From Coptodactyla brooksi (lineage: Eukaryota > Arthropoda > Insecta > Coleoptera > Scarabaeidae), in NCBI GenBank assembly GCA_033557675.1, contig JAWQRM010000195.1, positions 1 to 26,876 of the forward strand: a stretch of 26,876 bases of DNA, in the 5' to 3' direction. The position numbers and the translations under genes were made by a program. The notes under the pieces were generated by a model. That model was not told the origin of the DNA and did no database searches. It saw only the letters and a program-made list of their open reading frames with translations. Each line of letters begins with the position of its first letter. Positions within the stretch are counted from its first letter, which is position 1. This document shows, piece by piece, positions 10,509 to 20,576 of this stretch.

Positions 10509-11131
10509 AATGTGCAAGGAATATAATAATTAAAATGTAAGGAATATACATTTTATATCACTTATTACTAATTACACATTGCTTAAATAAAAAAGAATTA
10601 AATTTCATTATACCAATGAAATTTCTTACTGCAATAAATTCTTTAAGCTTACAATAGCATATTTTAACATTAGATAAAAATATAATTGTATCGTATTACA
10701 ATATTAACATTTATTTCTCCAAATACTAGTACGATTCGTTGAACTGTGGACTATATAATAAACTTTAATTGTCTTGAAAATAATTTGTTTCTAATCTACC
10801 TTTATTATTGAACCTGTAACAATCAATTATAAAATACATAAATTAAAAAACAATTGATTCTATTGCTACCTACATATGCTTATTGATTTAATTTAGATCT
10901 TCAATACATTTACAATAAATTTGTTAATATAAATTCATATATTTCTAGCTTTTTTAAATCGTTTAGTTATTAATTATGTTAGCTTTGGAGTAATAAATGT
11001 ACAAAATCTAGTAAATAGTCCATTTCATAATTTGAATACGATTAAATTTTAATCTTGTTGCATAGGAGTATAAAATTTTGATGGCAGTCCTTGTATAGAA
11101 TAATTAAACTTATCACAGTAGAGTTGATCTT
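10418..11131. repeat. Tandem segmental duplication, copy 1 (NPL tail plus relic of RABL3 tail)
   Basis: This segment is repeated immediately downstream at 11132-11803. It begins inside the last NPL exon (TATGTAGGTCCGG) and ends at GAGTTGATCTT within the terminal part of a RABL3-like coding sequence on the minus strand. In this copy the NPL part is the functional one. The RABL3 part, about 11050-11131, is a cut-off 3' fragment that joins directly to NPL-exon sequence at the junction. Confidence 0.9.
10586..10591 (+). terminator. NPL polyadenylation signal AATAAA
   Basis: Canonical AATAAA 78 bases after the NPL stop codon at 10506-10508, in the expected 3' UTR. AT-rich surroundings make chance hexamers common, so this is a candidate only. 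Confidence 0.45.
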
Positions 11132-11219
11132 ATGTAGGTCCGGCAGAGGAACCTTTAATACCGCTAACCGTGGCTCAAAAAAATGAAATCAAAAAAGATA
11201 TAAATAAAATATTCTCTTA
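11132..11219 (+). pseudogene. Duplicated 3' fragment of the last NPL exon
   Basis: Encodes a variant of the NPL C-terminus (YVGPAEEPLIPLT..., ending in a stop) and matches 10418-10508 with scattered substitutions and one codon fewer. It lacks a splice acceptor and the first part of the exon, so it is a by-product of the segmental duplication. Confidence 0.85.
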
Positions 11220-11803
11220 GAATGTGTAATGAATATAATAATGCATTTTATATCACTTATTACTAAGTACATATTGCTTAAATAAAAAAGAATTAAATTT
11301 CATTATACCATTGAAATTTCTTGCTACAATAAAGAATTTCTTGCTGCAATAAATTCTTTAAGCTTACAATAGCATATTTTAACATTAGGTAAAAACATAA
11401 TTGTATCGTATTACAATATTAACATTTATTTCTCCAAATACTAGTATGATTCGTTGAACTGTGGACTATATAATAAACTTTAATTGTCTTGAAAATAATT
11501 TGTTTCTAATCTACTTTTATTATTGAACCTGTAACAATCAATTATAAAACACATAAACTACATATACTTATTGATTTAATTTAGATCTTCAATACATTTA
11601 GAATAAATTATATTTCTAGCTTTTTTAAATCATTTAGTTATTAATTATGTTAGCTTTGGAGTAATAAATGTGCAAAATCTAGTAAATAGTCGATTTCGTA
11701 ATTTGAATACGATTAAATTTTAATCTTGATGCATAGGAGTATAAAATTTTGATGGCAGTCCTTGTATAGAATAATTAAACTTATCACCGTAGAGTTGATC
11801 TTT
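11132..11803. repeat. Tandem segmental duplication, copy 2 (relic of NPL tail plus functional RABL3 tail)
   Basis: Second copy of 10418-11131. It is slightly shorter through several small deletions and has a short insertion duplicating the AATTTCTTGCTGCAATAAA tract near 11335. 11132-11219 is a pseudo-3' exon of NPL ending in the equivalent stop codon, with substitutions and no upstream exon. 11720-11803 is the true 3' end of RABL3. Confidence 0.9.
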
Positions 11804-12409
11804 GCCGTGATACCTTTGTTCGATAACACGATCGTAAAATCTAGATAATTTAACGGAATTCGACGTCCCGGCAGCTAAAAATCTAGTTTGGCGACAATCT
11901 AAAACTATTTCTTCCGCGTTAAATTGCGTGGCGAGTTTGCTTCTTCTACTCGATGGGTTGTCTTCAGCCAAATCCAATTTCGTTCCTATAATTAAAAGCG
12001 GAATATTGTTTGCCCCCAACAAATTCTCGGCGTCTAGATCGGCAAAAGCGTCCCCATTTCCGTTCTTCGAATCCCTATTCATCAATTCTTGGAGCCATTT
12101 TCGTAGGTTACCTTCCGATTTGCGATTACTTAAATCGTGGACTAATATAATTCCGTGGCAAGGATAGTAGAAGACGTCGCGCGTGTTCCGGTGGTTTCTG
12201 CTACCGCCCACGTCCCAAAATTCTATGAAATAAGACGTTTGTTCGGGTGTCCCTTCTTTGTATTCGTGTAACTTAACCTCTACCGAACAACCTATCGTCC
12301 AACCGGGTGCTCGAATTGACTCATTTTGCGATGCTAAGTGTACAAAAGATGTTTTCCCCACTCCGGAGTCTCCTAAAATTATAATTCGAACGCGATCTAT
12401 AGCTGACAT
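11720..12409 (-). CDS. RABL3: Rab-like protein 3 (RABL3), small GTPase
   Basis: Rab-like GTPase of the family linked in animals to control of prenylation and RAS/Rab signalling. Single open exon of 229 residues; human RABL3 is about 236. The start is the ATG at 12409, directly before the first beta strand. Seen: P-loop GDSGVGKTS at residues 13-21, the RABL3-typical switch I region PGWTIGCSVEVKLHEY, switch II WDVGGS in place of the WDTAGQ of ordinary Rabs, GTKLDL for the guanine-binding NKxD motif, and an FYTPMHQD tail without a C-terminal cysteine for prenylation, as expected for this family. It is intronless here, which could be ancestral or the result of retroposition, but the syntenic position and intact frame argue for a functional gene. 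Its 3' end is duplicated at about 11050-11131. Confidence 0.95.
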   Translation of the reverse strand: MSAIDRVRIIILGDSGVGKTSFVHLASQNESIRAPGWTIGCSVEVKLHEYKEGTPEQTSYFIEFWDVGGSRNHRNTRDVFYYPCHGIILVHDLSNRKSEGNLRKWLQELMNRDSKNGNGDAFADLDAENLLGANNIPLLIIGTKLDLAEDNPSSRRSKLATQFNAEEIVLDCRQTRFLAAGTSNSVKLSRFYDRVIEQRYHGKDQLYGDKFNYSIQGLPSKFYTPMHQD

Positions 12410-12750
12410 TTTATTGAAACTTTAAACTATAGGTTAAACTGTCAATTTGACAGTTGCAAGCGGTTGTGTTAATACTGAAGTTAGCTGCGTTCTTTTCAGC
12501 TATGTTATACATTTTTTAAATGTTTGTTGCATAGTTTTCCGAATTTGTTGAAATTTTTATTGAAATAATCGCAAGATATTCGATTCGTAATTTAGTTATT
12601 TAATTGTTGACTACTTATTCGTGAGGCGACGTTTGTGACGGTGTCACTTTCTAGGGTTATTTGATTTCCACTTGTTATTAAAATTTGGAAGCTGCCAGTG
12701 TCAAAAATAAAAAGGACTGTTGGACGTATAAGTGGCAGTGTGTTAAAAAT
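12410..12750. promoter_or_regulatory. Shared 341-bp divergent promoter region of RABL3 and RAB8
   Basis: The start codons of RABL3 (leftward) and RAB8 (rightward) are separated by 341 bp with no other gene, so transcription must start on both strands in or near this spacer. TGACAGTTGC and neighbouring TGTCAATTTGACAG tracts near 12438-12456 form an imperfect inverted repeat. Core promoter elements cannot be assigned reliably by eye. Confidence 0.5.
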
Positions 12751-15700
12751 ATGGCAAAAACATACGATTATTTATTCAAGTTGTTGTTAATCGGTGATTC
12801 CGGTGTGGGGAAAACGTGTGTACTGTTCAGGTTTTCAGAAGACGCCTTTAACACAACTTTCATTTCTACAATAGGTGAGTCAGAATGTTGCTGCGATGTT
12901 TAGGCAGAAGAACCAATAAGGAGTTCAAGTATACGTTGTTTTTTCTTTATTTCTCTATCTCTCATAACGAATTTCGTCGTTTCTCAATGGCAAATGTACG
13001 GTTGGCCTTTGTTTCGTTATTTGAAAAAAAGATAACCACACCTTTTTTATATGAAATGAGATTTTACTTGATCATTAGATTACTACTTATTCTATTAGGA
13101 ACATACTTATTATTATTTAGGTATCAGCATAAAATTGACTTGTTTGTTAATTATAGATGTTCCCATAACTATTGAGGCAAGATCTGAGGATATGGAGGTA
13201 TCAATCGTATGCATATAAAAAATTATATTTTTACGGTTGTTTAAAGCTGTAATATCTTTATAACAAAAAATATGTTTGTAATAATGTAAAAACTACAATA
13301 TAAATTAAAAAAAAAACTTTCAAATTTGGTATTTAATATTTAAAAGATTAATAAGAGATTAATCAAATAATTATATTGTTTGGTTTAATAACACGCCACA
13401 TTATTTAATATTCTTTTGTTAAAATAATTAACATAAAAAAGTATTTCTCTAATGATTTAGTTTAATTTTTAATTAATATTATGTTATTGCTTTTTGCTAA
13501 TTTGCTTATTGTTTTTTTTTGATTATTAGATATAACAAGTCTATTTAATTATTAATTAAAATATTACAATAGCATTTTAACCCTGCTGTGCTCCTCGGGT
13601 CAATATGACCCGAAATGGATTTTCAGGTTGACTTTGTTTGCTGGTGTGTAAAGTATAATATTGCCAAATAGTTTTCACAAGAAATTATTATTAAATTTTT
13701 TAAACGAGATTATTACGTATATAACCCTCAGGTCATTACGACCCAAAACTATTTAGATTTATTTGACTTTATGTAATTTTATTTTAAACCTTATTTATAT
13801 GAATACTATAAGTGTATTGAAACTATGTAGCAACCAACAAGATTATGTGTCCATGCTGGTCGAATATGCAAGTCTGTGCATGTCTGGGCATGTCTGTGCA
13901 TACATACTAATATATCATATAAATAGGGAACGTAGATAGCGCACTTCAGTTTCTTTATATACAGTATTGAATGAGCATCGTCATAAACAATGACAAGGCG
14001 ATTTCTATTTGATAAAGAAATAGCAGAGATAGATGTCAATGCATCTGACGATGAACATACTTCTGAGGTTGCAAATCATACCAGCGATGATACCGACTAT
14101 GAGAAATCCAAAGCTGACTCTGATTCTTCAAATAATAACATAGTGCAAAGAAATACTGTGGTTCCTGTGCAGTTAGTACAGTCAAAAGAAAATTATATCT
14201 TGGATGTTAGAAACTTTCCCCCAAAGTTGATGAAGTATCTAGTCAACTAGGTAGGTATGCCATATCCATAGTGAAGGATATCTGAGTTTCAAGTTATCGT
14301 GAATCCTATATTTGAAAATATTGTGTTGAAAATAAGCAATATTGAAGGTCGAGGAGTGTATGGATGCGATTGGGAAGATCTGGAGAATATTACAATACAA
14401 GCATATAGAGGATTATTGTTGTTGGCAGGAGTTTATAAATCACGTGACGAATCAACAAAAAGTTTGTGGAATGCAGACCTATGTTTCGTGCAACGATGTC
14501 ATGAAAGTTTTTTATTGAATATCATGCGTATTACGTTTTGAGGATAAGGTCGATTGTCAACAAAGGAGTGCAAGTGACAAATTAACCCCTTTAAGAGAGT
14601 TTTGGGAGAAGTGGATAGAAAGTACGCCTAAATTGTACAATGTAGGTGATAATGTTACTATTAACAAACAGTTTGTTGGCTTCAGAGAATGCTGTCCTTT
14701 CAAACAATATATTCCCAGCAAGCCAGCAAAATATGGCATCGAAATATGGAGTCTTTGTGACAGTGGTAGTTCCTATGCCACGAAAGCTCAAGTTTATACA
14801 GGAAAATAAAAAATAAACCCAAACTTCTTGTGATTACGATAAGTAAAGAAGCACATAGGTCTACTTTTTATTTTATCATGGATACCAAATGTCATATGTG
14901 CCTAAAAATATAAAAACGTTATTTTCATGAGCACAAAGCACTGTGGTAAGGAAGTGAGCAGCAGAAAAACCAATCAATGGCCTATTATTTTGTTCTATCA
15001 TTTGTGTTATGGAGAGAAATAAATCTAGAATGAAATAAGAAGATTCTGTACAAGAGAAAACTATTTCTGGAAGAATTGGGCAAACTGATGGCAACTCCCT
15101 ATATGATGTAAAAAGAACATAAACCTTGTACTTAACAAGCTACTACCATAATAAAGGAAATTCAAGATCAATGTGGCGAAGTAGCAGTGCCGTCTACATA
15201 TGTTGCAATCAGTAAAAATAAAAGAGCATGGTGTAATATGTATCAATTAAAATGTGACAATAAAACAAGTGTAACATGTTGTAAGTGTAATAAATATTTG
15301 TATAAGGTTCATGTGGTGTATTGTTGTCATCAGTGGAAAAATTAGGCAATAATTGGATGCACATCAGAATTTATTTGATATTCTCTCTTGTTTTTAGATT
15401 TAGTGTGTGTAATATTTTTTATTATAATACTTTTGTTAGTAATAAGATTGCTTTTCATCGTTGTTTGGTTTATGTACTGTAGTAAAATCACAGTATATTA
15501 ATTTAAAGCTATTCTTGACAATCCTGTGTACAAGTGTATAGTAAAACTAAGGAGAACAGCAGGGTTAATACCTTCTGTATTTACATACATTTCTGATACA
15601 TTTCGAACTTGAAATGTAACTAATAAGTTTCACTTATTTATCTGTTTTTTCTTAATTAGTAATAATTAAAAAAAATCTTTCTTGTTTTAAATGGAACTTG

Positions 15701-18700
15701 GTTTGAACATCCAACATTGAAGATTGGTGAGATGCATACATATATATTTACATTAAGTACAGTACGATGAAAAGAAGGGTGTCCAAGAGATCTTCCAGTT
15801 TACTTTAAAATAAAATGACTTGGTAACGCAGAGCTGTTTGTTGCAATGATTGATATTTTAAATTGAACAGTCTTAGGTTTTTAAAAGCAGATTTTTAACT
15901 GTTTTTACAATCGTATTACCTTTCCAGTAAGTATTTCTTATTTAGCGTTCTTTTCGAGATCAAAACAATAAATAACACTGTTGCCAAGTCTTTTCATTTT
16001 CAAATAAATTTCATTTTTCCATTCGAAAATTCAAACAATTAAAAAAAGGATTTTATTTAAGATAAGGAAGACGAGCTTTTTAAAAGTAAATTTTGATTGT
16101 TCTGGTTATCAAAATATAAATAATTTGATATTTAATTTGCGTTATTTCCAACTTTATTTTTTATAAAACATAAACTATGTCATAATATTGCGCATTAAAC
16201 CAAATTTAATAGAAAAGGATACCATATTAATAAGAAATAATAATTATCTTGCTTCGTAGGTATTGACTTCAAAATAAGAACGATAGAATTAGACGGTAAA
16301 AAAATTAAACTACAAATATGGTAAGTCGATACAATGGCAAACTTTTAGCGATATCTTTAATTCCATCATTCTGATAAAATAGGGACACGGCAGGTCAAGA
16401 AAGATTTCGAACCATAACGACGGCTTATTACAGAGGTGCAATGGGTATCATGTTAGTGTATGATATCACGAACGAGAAGAGTTTCGAAAACATAAAGAAC
16501 TGGATCAGGAATATAGAAGAAAATGCATCGGCGGACGTGGAAAAAATGCTTTTGGGCAATAAGTGCGAGTTAGAAGAGAAGAGACAAGTGTCGAGGGAAC
16601 GAGGAGAGCAATTGGCGATAGAATACGGTATTAAATTCTTCGAGACCAGTGCGAAAGCCAGCATTCGAGTGGAGGAGGCCTTCTTTACGCTAGCGAAAGA
16701 TATAAAAACTAAAATGGATAAAAAATTGGTACGTACGTTTGTGATTTATAAAAGTTGTCTATATTGGAAAAGAAAAGTATTTCTCTTTGTTCCTTACTGG
16801 CAATAAAAATGATGCTAGACAAATTTAATTGTCGACAAAAATTCCGCACTTTTTTTGTTAGTGTAACATTTTTTTACAAACATTTCTAATGTTAAAATTA
16901 TAAGTCATAAAGTTTTTTAGAATAATTATTTGTAATATTTTAGGTGTGCAATGTTTTTTTAATTACTCGTTACAGATAGTGTTTGTGACAAGCAAATCTC
17001 AGTTAGTAAATAATTGTTGATTATAGGTATTTTTAATAACTATATTGATTTAATTAAAATATATGTGAGTTGAAAAATTATATTCAACAGCCACTTTTCT
17101 ATTAGTTGGAGTTTTGCAGAAAATTTCAACTTAAAATGTTCATTGTCCAAATATGTAAAAAATAATTTCACTTAAAAAATTGTTAGTAGAGGATAAAGTG
17201 AGATATTTCACAATTGTTTTCGTTTGCCAGCGATATGTTACAGATTGTTCACATATACTTGTTGTGACATGGTATTTAGCTTCTTCACTTTTTTCTTCGA
17301 TCATATTGCCTTCGAGATTAGATTTTCTCTGTACTTTCTTATACTGACCCCTAAATTTTTTGAAAATTTTGGTAAAAATGTTAATTTTGGGGTAATTATT
17401 TTTAGTATTTGGACCAGTGTTCCATAAAAAGATACTCTTTTTATTCATATTATAAAGTTATCAACATAGGAAGTATCATAACTAATCAGTACGTATTTTT
17501 TATGCCTATATTGTTTTGTAAATACCATGTCAACACAAGAGGAAAATTGATGTAACATATTATTATTATACATGGTGATTCACCCACTACACGACTCATT
17601 CTACATATGTTTAACTTGTACTTATTCTTTAAATACAGGAAATGTTTTTGAAAGATATGAAAACCACAAGCCTTTCTTTTTTAATTGTCGTAGGCTTATG
17701 TCATGTGGTGTTTAAGTTGTTTAAAGTATTGTTCTTATAATTACTATTCAAACAGAATCTTTTGTTCGATTTTTGATTTGGAATACTAGTGTGATCCTTA
17801 ACATTTGTAGAGTTTAAATGTTTTGAATGTCAATACGTGATTATTTCTCAAAAATTTTAAGCTAGTTTTAAGAAATGTTTGTCAGTAGCTGCCAAAAAAT
17901 ATATATACGTAGTATTATTAATTAAAAAAAACTTGATAGTGTATAGCCTATATATACATACTAAACACAACTATTGCAGCGAGTGAACTTATTGAGTACT
18001 TATTGTACATCAAAAATTATTCGTGGGTGAATCACCCTCTACATAATATGTATCAATCCTTTTACTAATCTCTTTTCTTTCTTCTTTTGCAATTTCTCTG
18101 TGGCAGAAGGTAACTATAGATAAACAGTTCTAAGCATGCACTAAGATTAGCTTTCTATGATGCTTCCTTTGGTAATATAGTTACTAACAACCATATTAAT
18201 GAGATTTATTTCTTTTCTTTTTTAAAAGCTTCACGTCCTTAGAAATTTTAAGAATGTGTATGAAACCGCTTTTGTAATTTTAAGTACTTGTTGCAGTTAT
18301 TATATTATTATCAGTAGGATCTAAAACTATTTAACATAGTAATATTGAAATATTATTGTTTAACTAAACATTCCCGTTCAAAAATAAAGTTGCATTTTTG
18401 AATTCATTCCTTCAATGTTGAAAATTGGTTGTTTGCAAACATTAAATGATGATATATATCATATACATAAGGATATGACCAAACTTTAGCAGTGCATTGT
18501 ACTTAACAATGTACAATGATTATTACCATTTTAGTACATTGAACTAAAATGGTAATGATCATCGCATTGAGGAATAACATGTCTTTCTAACATATATCAA
18601 TATTCATTATCAAATCTGTTCAATAATTCATTGAATATTCTTAATTCCTTTAAAACTATCATCAATATATCTGAGAATTTATTTTGGATTAGAGTATTAC

Positions 18701-19553
18701 ATATCAGTTTTTAGTGGCTTCATAAACTTTCGTGAACCATAAATTATGTTCCGTTTTGCAATGGAACCTCTTCCGGCAATGCCTGTTAGTTCTTTTAATA
18801 ATTGTCTATACATTGAATCACATGAATCAATTGTGAATATATGAAGTTTGATGAACAAATATGCGGGAGATTTTTCGGGGTCTTGTAAGTCCAACTGTCC
18901 CAATTTTTTCTTATTAGGACAATTCCCAGTTTCTTGTTAGGACATCTCAAACCTATTTAATATTTTCAACTAATTCAGTTTACGTCCTGTATATTTTGGA
19001 TGAATAGTGAGATAGATTTGGAATCACTATAATCTCAAACAACAATTTATTTTGTAAATTATATAACTAATTGTAATAATTGTAAGCTTTACATCTTGAA
19101 TGACTTGTCTTAAATATATTAGATACTATTTGGAATACAACCTTATTAACAAAATCCTCTTAATTAATTTCTTAATTTTGCAGGGCACATGATTAACTGC
19201 CTTATAATTAAACCTTATACTATTAATAAGTTTCAGCTGCTATATCCTTTCTTATAACCTTTTATATCTTATCTAATCACTTTTTGATATTCAGGAAAGT
19301 TTTTAATAAGCGTGCTTTCCATAGGAGCATTTTTTATGCTTGTTTTTTTGCAGCATGGACTCACAATTCCGATATTTAGGGCAAAAGAGCTAAATAATTT
19401 GTATTAATTTCTTGGTAATTGTTAAATTGATTTAACTGCTCTATTTTCTGTGAATAGGAGGCGAGCAATCCGACGAAAGGCGGCCATCAGCTGAAGGCCT
19501 CAGAACCACCAAGGAAAGTTACGAACTGGCTGTCACGTTGTACATTACTTTGA
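12751..19553 (+). CDS. Rab8: Rab8 small GTPase
   Basis: Rab GTPase controlling exocytic traffic from trans-Golgi and recycling endosomes to the plasma membrane and cilia. Exons 12751-12874, 16260-16320, 16383-16728 and 19458-19553 join in frame to give 208 residues, matching the usual Rab8 length of about 207. Seen: N-terminus MAKTYDYLFKLLLIGDSGVG, P-loop GDSGVGKT, effector loop STIGIDFKIRTIEL, switch II WDTAGQERFRTITTAYYRGA, guanine-binding GNKCEL and ETSAKAS, and a C-terminal CTLL box for geranylgeranylation. All introns obey GT..AG. Intron 1 (3.4 kb) contains a piggyBac-like element; intron 3 (2.7 kb) contains a MITE. An ATG at 12685 lies in frame upstream, but Rab8 orthologues begin at MAKTYDYL, so 12751 is preferred. 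Rab10 and Rab13 are close relatives, yet the tail and switch sequences fit Rab8 best. Confidence 0.96.
12875..13576. other. RAB8 intron 1, left part, no feature seen
   Basis: AT-rich intronic sequence before the piggyBac-like insertion. Open frames here (for example 12885-13175) show no protein-like pattern and directly follow the exon donor at 12875. Confidence 0.5.
13581..15564 (+). mobile_element. piggyBac-like transposon, degenerate, in RAB8 intron 1
   Basis: 1984-bp element flanked by TTAA on both sides (13577-13580 and 15565-15568), the piggyBac target-site signature. The terminal inverted repeats are CCCTGCTGTGCTCC at the left and CCCTGCTGTTCTCC read inward at the right, 13 of 14 matching. 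A subterminal palindrome CGGGTC-AATAT-GACCCG lies at 13596-13612. The interior holds a broken piggyBac transposase reading left to right. The intact termini and target duplication indicate a cut-and-paste insertion into the intron. The transposase lesions mean it could move only if supplied in trans. Confidence 0.93.
13990..15345 (+). pseudogene. piggyBac transposase pseudogene
   Basis: The first segment opens MTRRFLFDKEIAEIDV, followed by an acidic serine-rich N-terminal region ending near 14250. Downstream, in shifting frames: ENITIQAYRGLLLLAGVYKS near 14380-14440, the NVTINKQFVGFRECCPFKQY segment near 14650-14710, then IPSKPAKYGIEIWSLCDS, and a C-terminal cysteine-rich segment (TCCKCNKYLYKVH and YCCHQ) ending near 15342. 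The family usually has a catalytic Asp in the (T/V)DEQ(L/M) motif; here it reads INKQ, an Asn. Several frameshifts and stops separate the blocks, and the segment with the later catalytic residues is not recognisable. Non-functional. Confidence 0.85.
15569..16259. other. RAB8 intron 1, right part, no feature seen
   Basis: AT-rich intronic DNA between the piggyBac element and the second RAB8 exon. No convincing coding, RNA or repeat structure noticed. Confidence 0.5.
16729..17570. other. RAB8 intron 3, left part, no feature seen
   Basis: Starts at the donor GTACGT after exon 3. AT-rich, with only short chance frames such as 17140-17448 minus, which has low complexity and no recognisable domain. 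Confidence 0.5.
17571..18039. mobile_element. 469-bp TA-flanked MITE (Tc1/mariner-type) in RAB8 intron 3
   Basis: Flanked by TA at 17569-17570 and 18040-18041. The ends are inverted: CATGGTGATTCACCCACT at the left and, read inward from the right, GAGGGTGATTCACCCACG, sharing GGTGATTCACCCAC exactly. The interior has no coding potential. TA target duplication plus short inverted repeats and small size fit a non-autonomous Tc1/mariner-type element. The superfamily is inferred from the target site only. Confidence 0.75.
18040..19457. other. RAB8 intron 3, right part; mostly featureless, one open frame of unknown origin
   Basis: Apart from the hairpins at 18495-18561, the only item of note is an open minus-strand frame at 18903-18697. 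It is 68 residues, includes DPEKSPAYLFIKLHIF and GIAGRGSIAKRN, and has a less AT-driven composition than other chance frames. I do not recognise it. It might be a relic of a mobile element; it lies antisense within the intron. Confidence 0.35.
18495..18561. repeat. Two adjacent hairpins in RAB8 intron 3
   Basis: CATTGTAC at 18495-18502 pairs with GTACAATG at 18511-18518. Immediately after, the 19-base arm 18517-18535 (containing TTACCATTTTAGT) pairs with 18543-18561 with one mismatch around the 7-base loop ACATTGA. The two structures share two bases, so they could alternate. No coding role; may be the fused ends of a tiny inverted-repeat element. Confidence 0.75.
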
Positions 19554-20565
19554 CCTCTTGGCATAAACAAGTATTATAACTTCATATTGTCACGACTGGG
19601 TGCAACAAACTAACGTTTTTAGACATTTTGTCGTCGCCTTCACCACAATCACCACCAGTAACCGGAAATATCATATTACTTCAAAATTGAGAAATACAAT
19701 AATAACAAATTACAAGAAAAGTGGACTCCATTTCTTGCACACAATCGCAGGAACACACCAACACAAAAAATAATGTACTAGGGTGTAGTGGTTTTATATA
19801 AGTTGTGAAATCATGTAACCCAGTTGTATGTGATGTATTTGCTTACTCTTAAATTACGTTTACTTTGTTAATCAGTATGTTTAGGTATTTTTTAAACGTG
19901 TAACCAGACGTATTCATTTTATGGAAATACATTTTCTTTTATAAAAATTTTCATTTTTATTTCATAGTTTTTCTGTTGTGTATTGCTTGCTCTTAAATGT
20001 TTTGTTCATCCCTAGCAGTCGCAAGTTTGTTGCAAGGTACCTTACATTTTGTTTAAGCTTTTGTTTGCTCTACGAAAAATATTCCTACCTCATTATTTTT
20101 CGACTGTCAATTATCAAATTGGTTCGTCAAGTTAAAAACGTAACACCTTAAGCAATACGTATCGTACCGAAATATATTTTCAAATATTCAATGTTTTTGT
20201 AACTAATTTTTCCTACATTTGATTCGCGTGATATTCGATTAAAAAATAAAAGTGCAATTTCCAGCATAGAAAAAGACAAAATTCTTAGAATCACTCGTAA
20301 ACCCAACAATGGAATGAAAGAACAGACAGCCTTAGCAATATTCATTTTTAATTCACTATTATATCATTTGTTGTGTAATTTGCATTGGTTCAGAAATCGT
20401 ACAGACTGTATAGACAGTAATAAACATGCTTGAGATTATTTATTTGCGATTAAGCCTGTAGTAGGTTATTTAAAATAGATTTTGTACGTTTTATATGTAA
20501 ATGTCGATATGAGACGATAACGTAACCGAACGGTCACCACATGAAGGCAATGTATTTTTAACGCT
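19554..20565. other. RAB8 3' UTR and downstream intergenic DNA
   Basis: Follows the RAB8 stop codon. The proximal few hundred bases are probably 3' UTR, but no polyadenylation signal can be chosen with confidence. Short frames such as 20345-20148 minus have no recognisable content. Confidence 0.45.
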
Positions 20566-20576
20566 CCCCCCCCCCC
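20566..20576 (+). repeat. Run of 11 cytosines
   Basis: C11 homopolymer in otherwise AT-rich DNA. The following 300 bases include a lysine/arginine-rich plus-strand reading (LKRLRRTRSSNYYRQVDRMM near 20750-20810) with a stop just upstream. It may be the relic of a mobile-element protein, but I cannot assign it. Confidence 0.5.

Noticed and set aside
11928..12167. 79-residue plus-strand frame opposite RABL3
   Set aside because: Shadow of the RABL3 coding strand.
13806..14039. 77-residue minus-strand frame in the piggyBac-like element
   Set aside because: Antisense to the transposase N-terminus, no family pattern.
17140..17448. 102-residue minus-strand frame in RAB8 intron 3
   Set aside because: Lysine- and asparagine-rich AT composition without a domain; overlaps another chance frame on the opposite strand.
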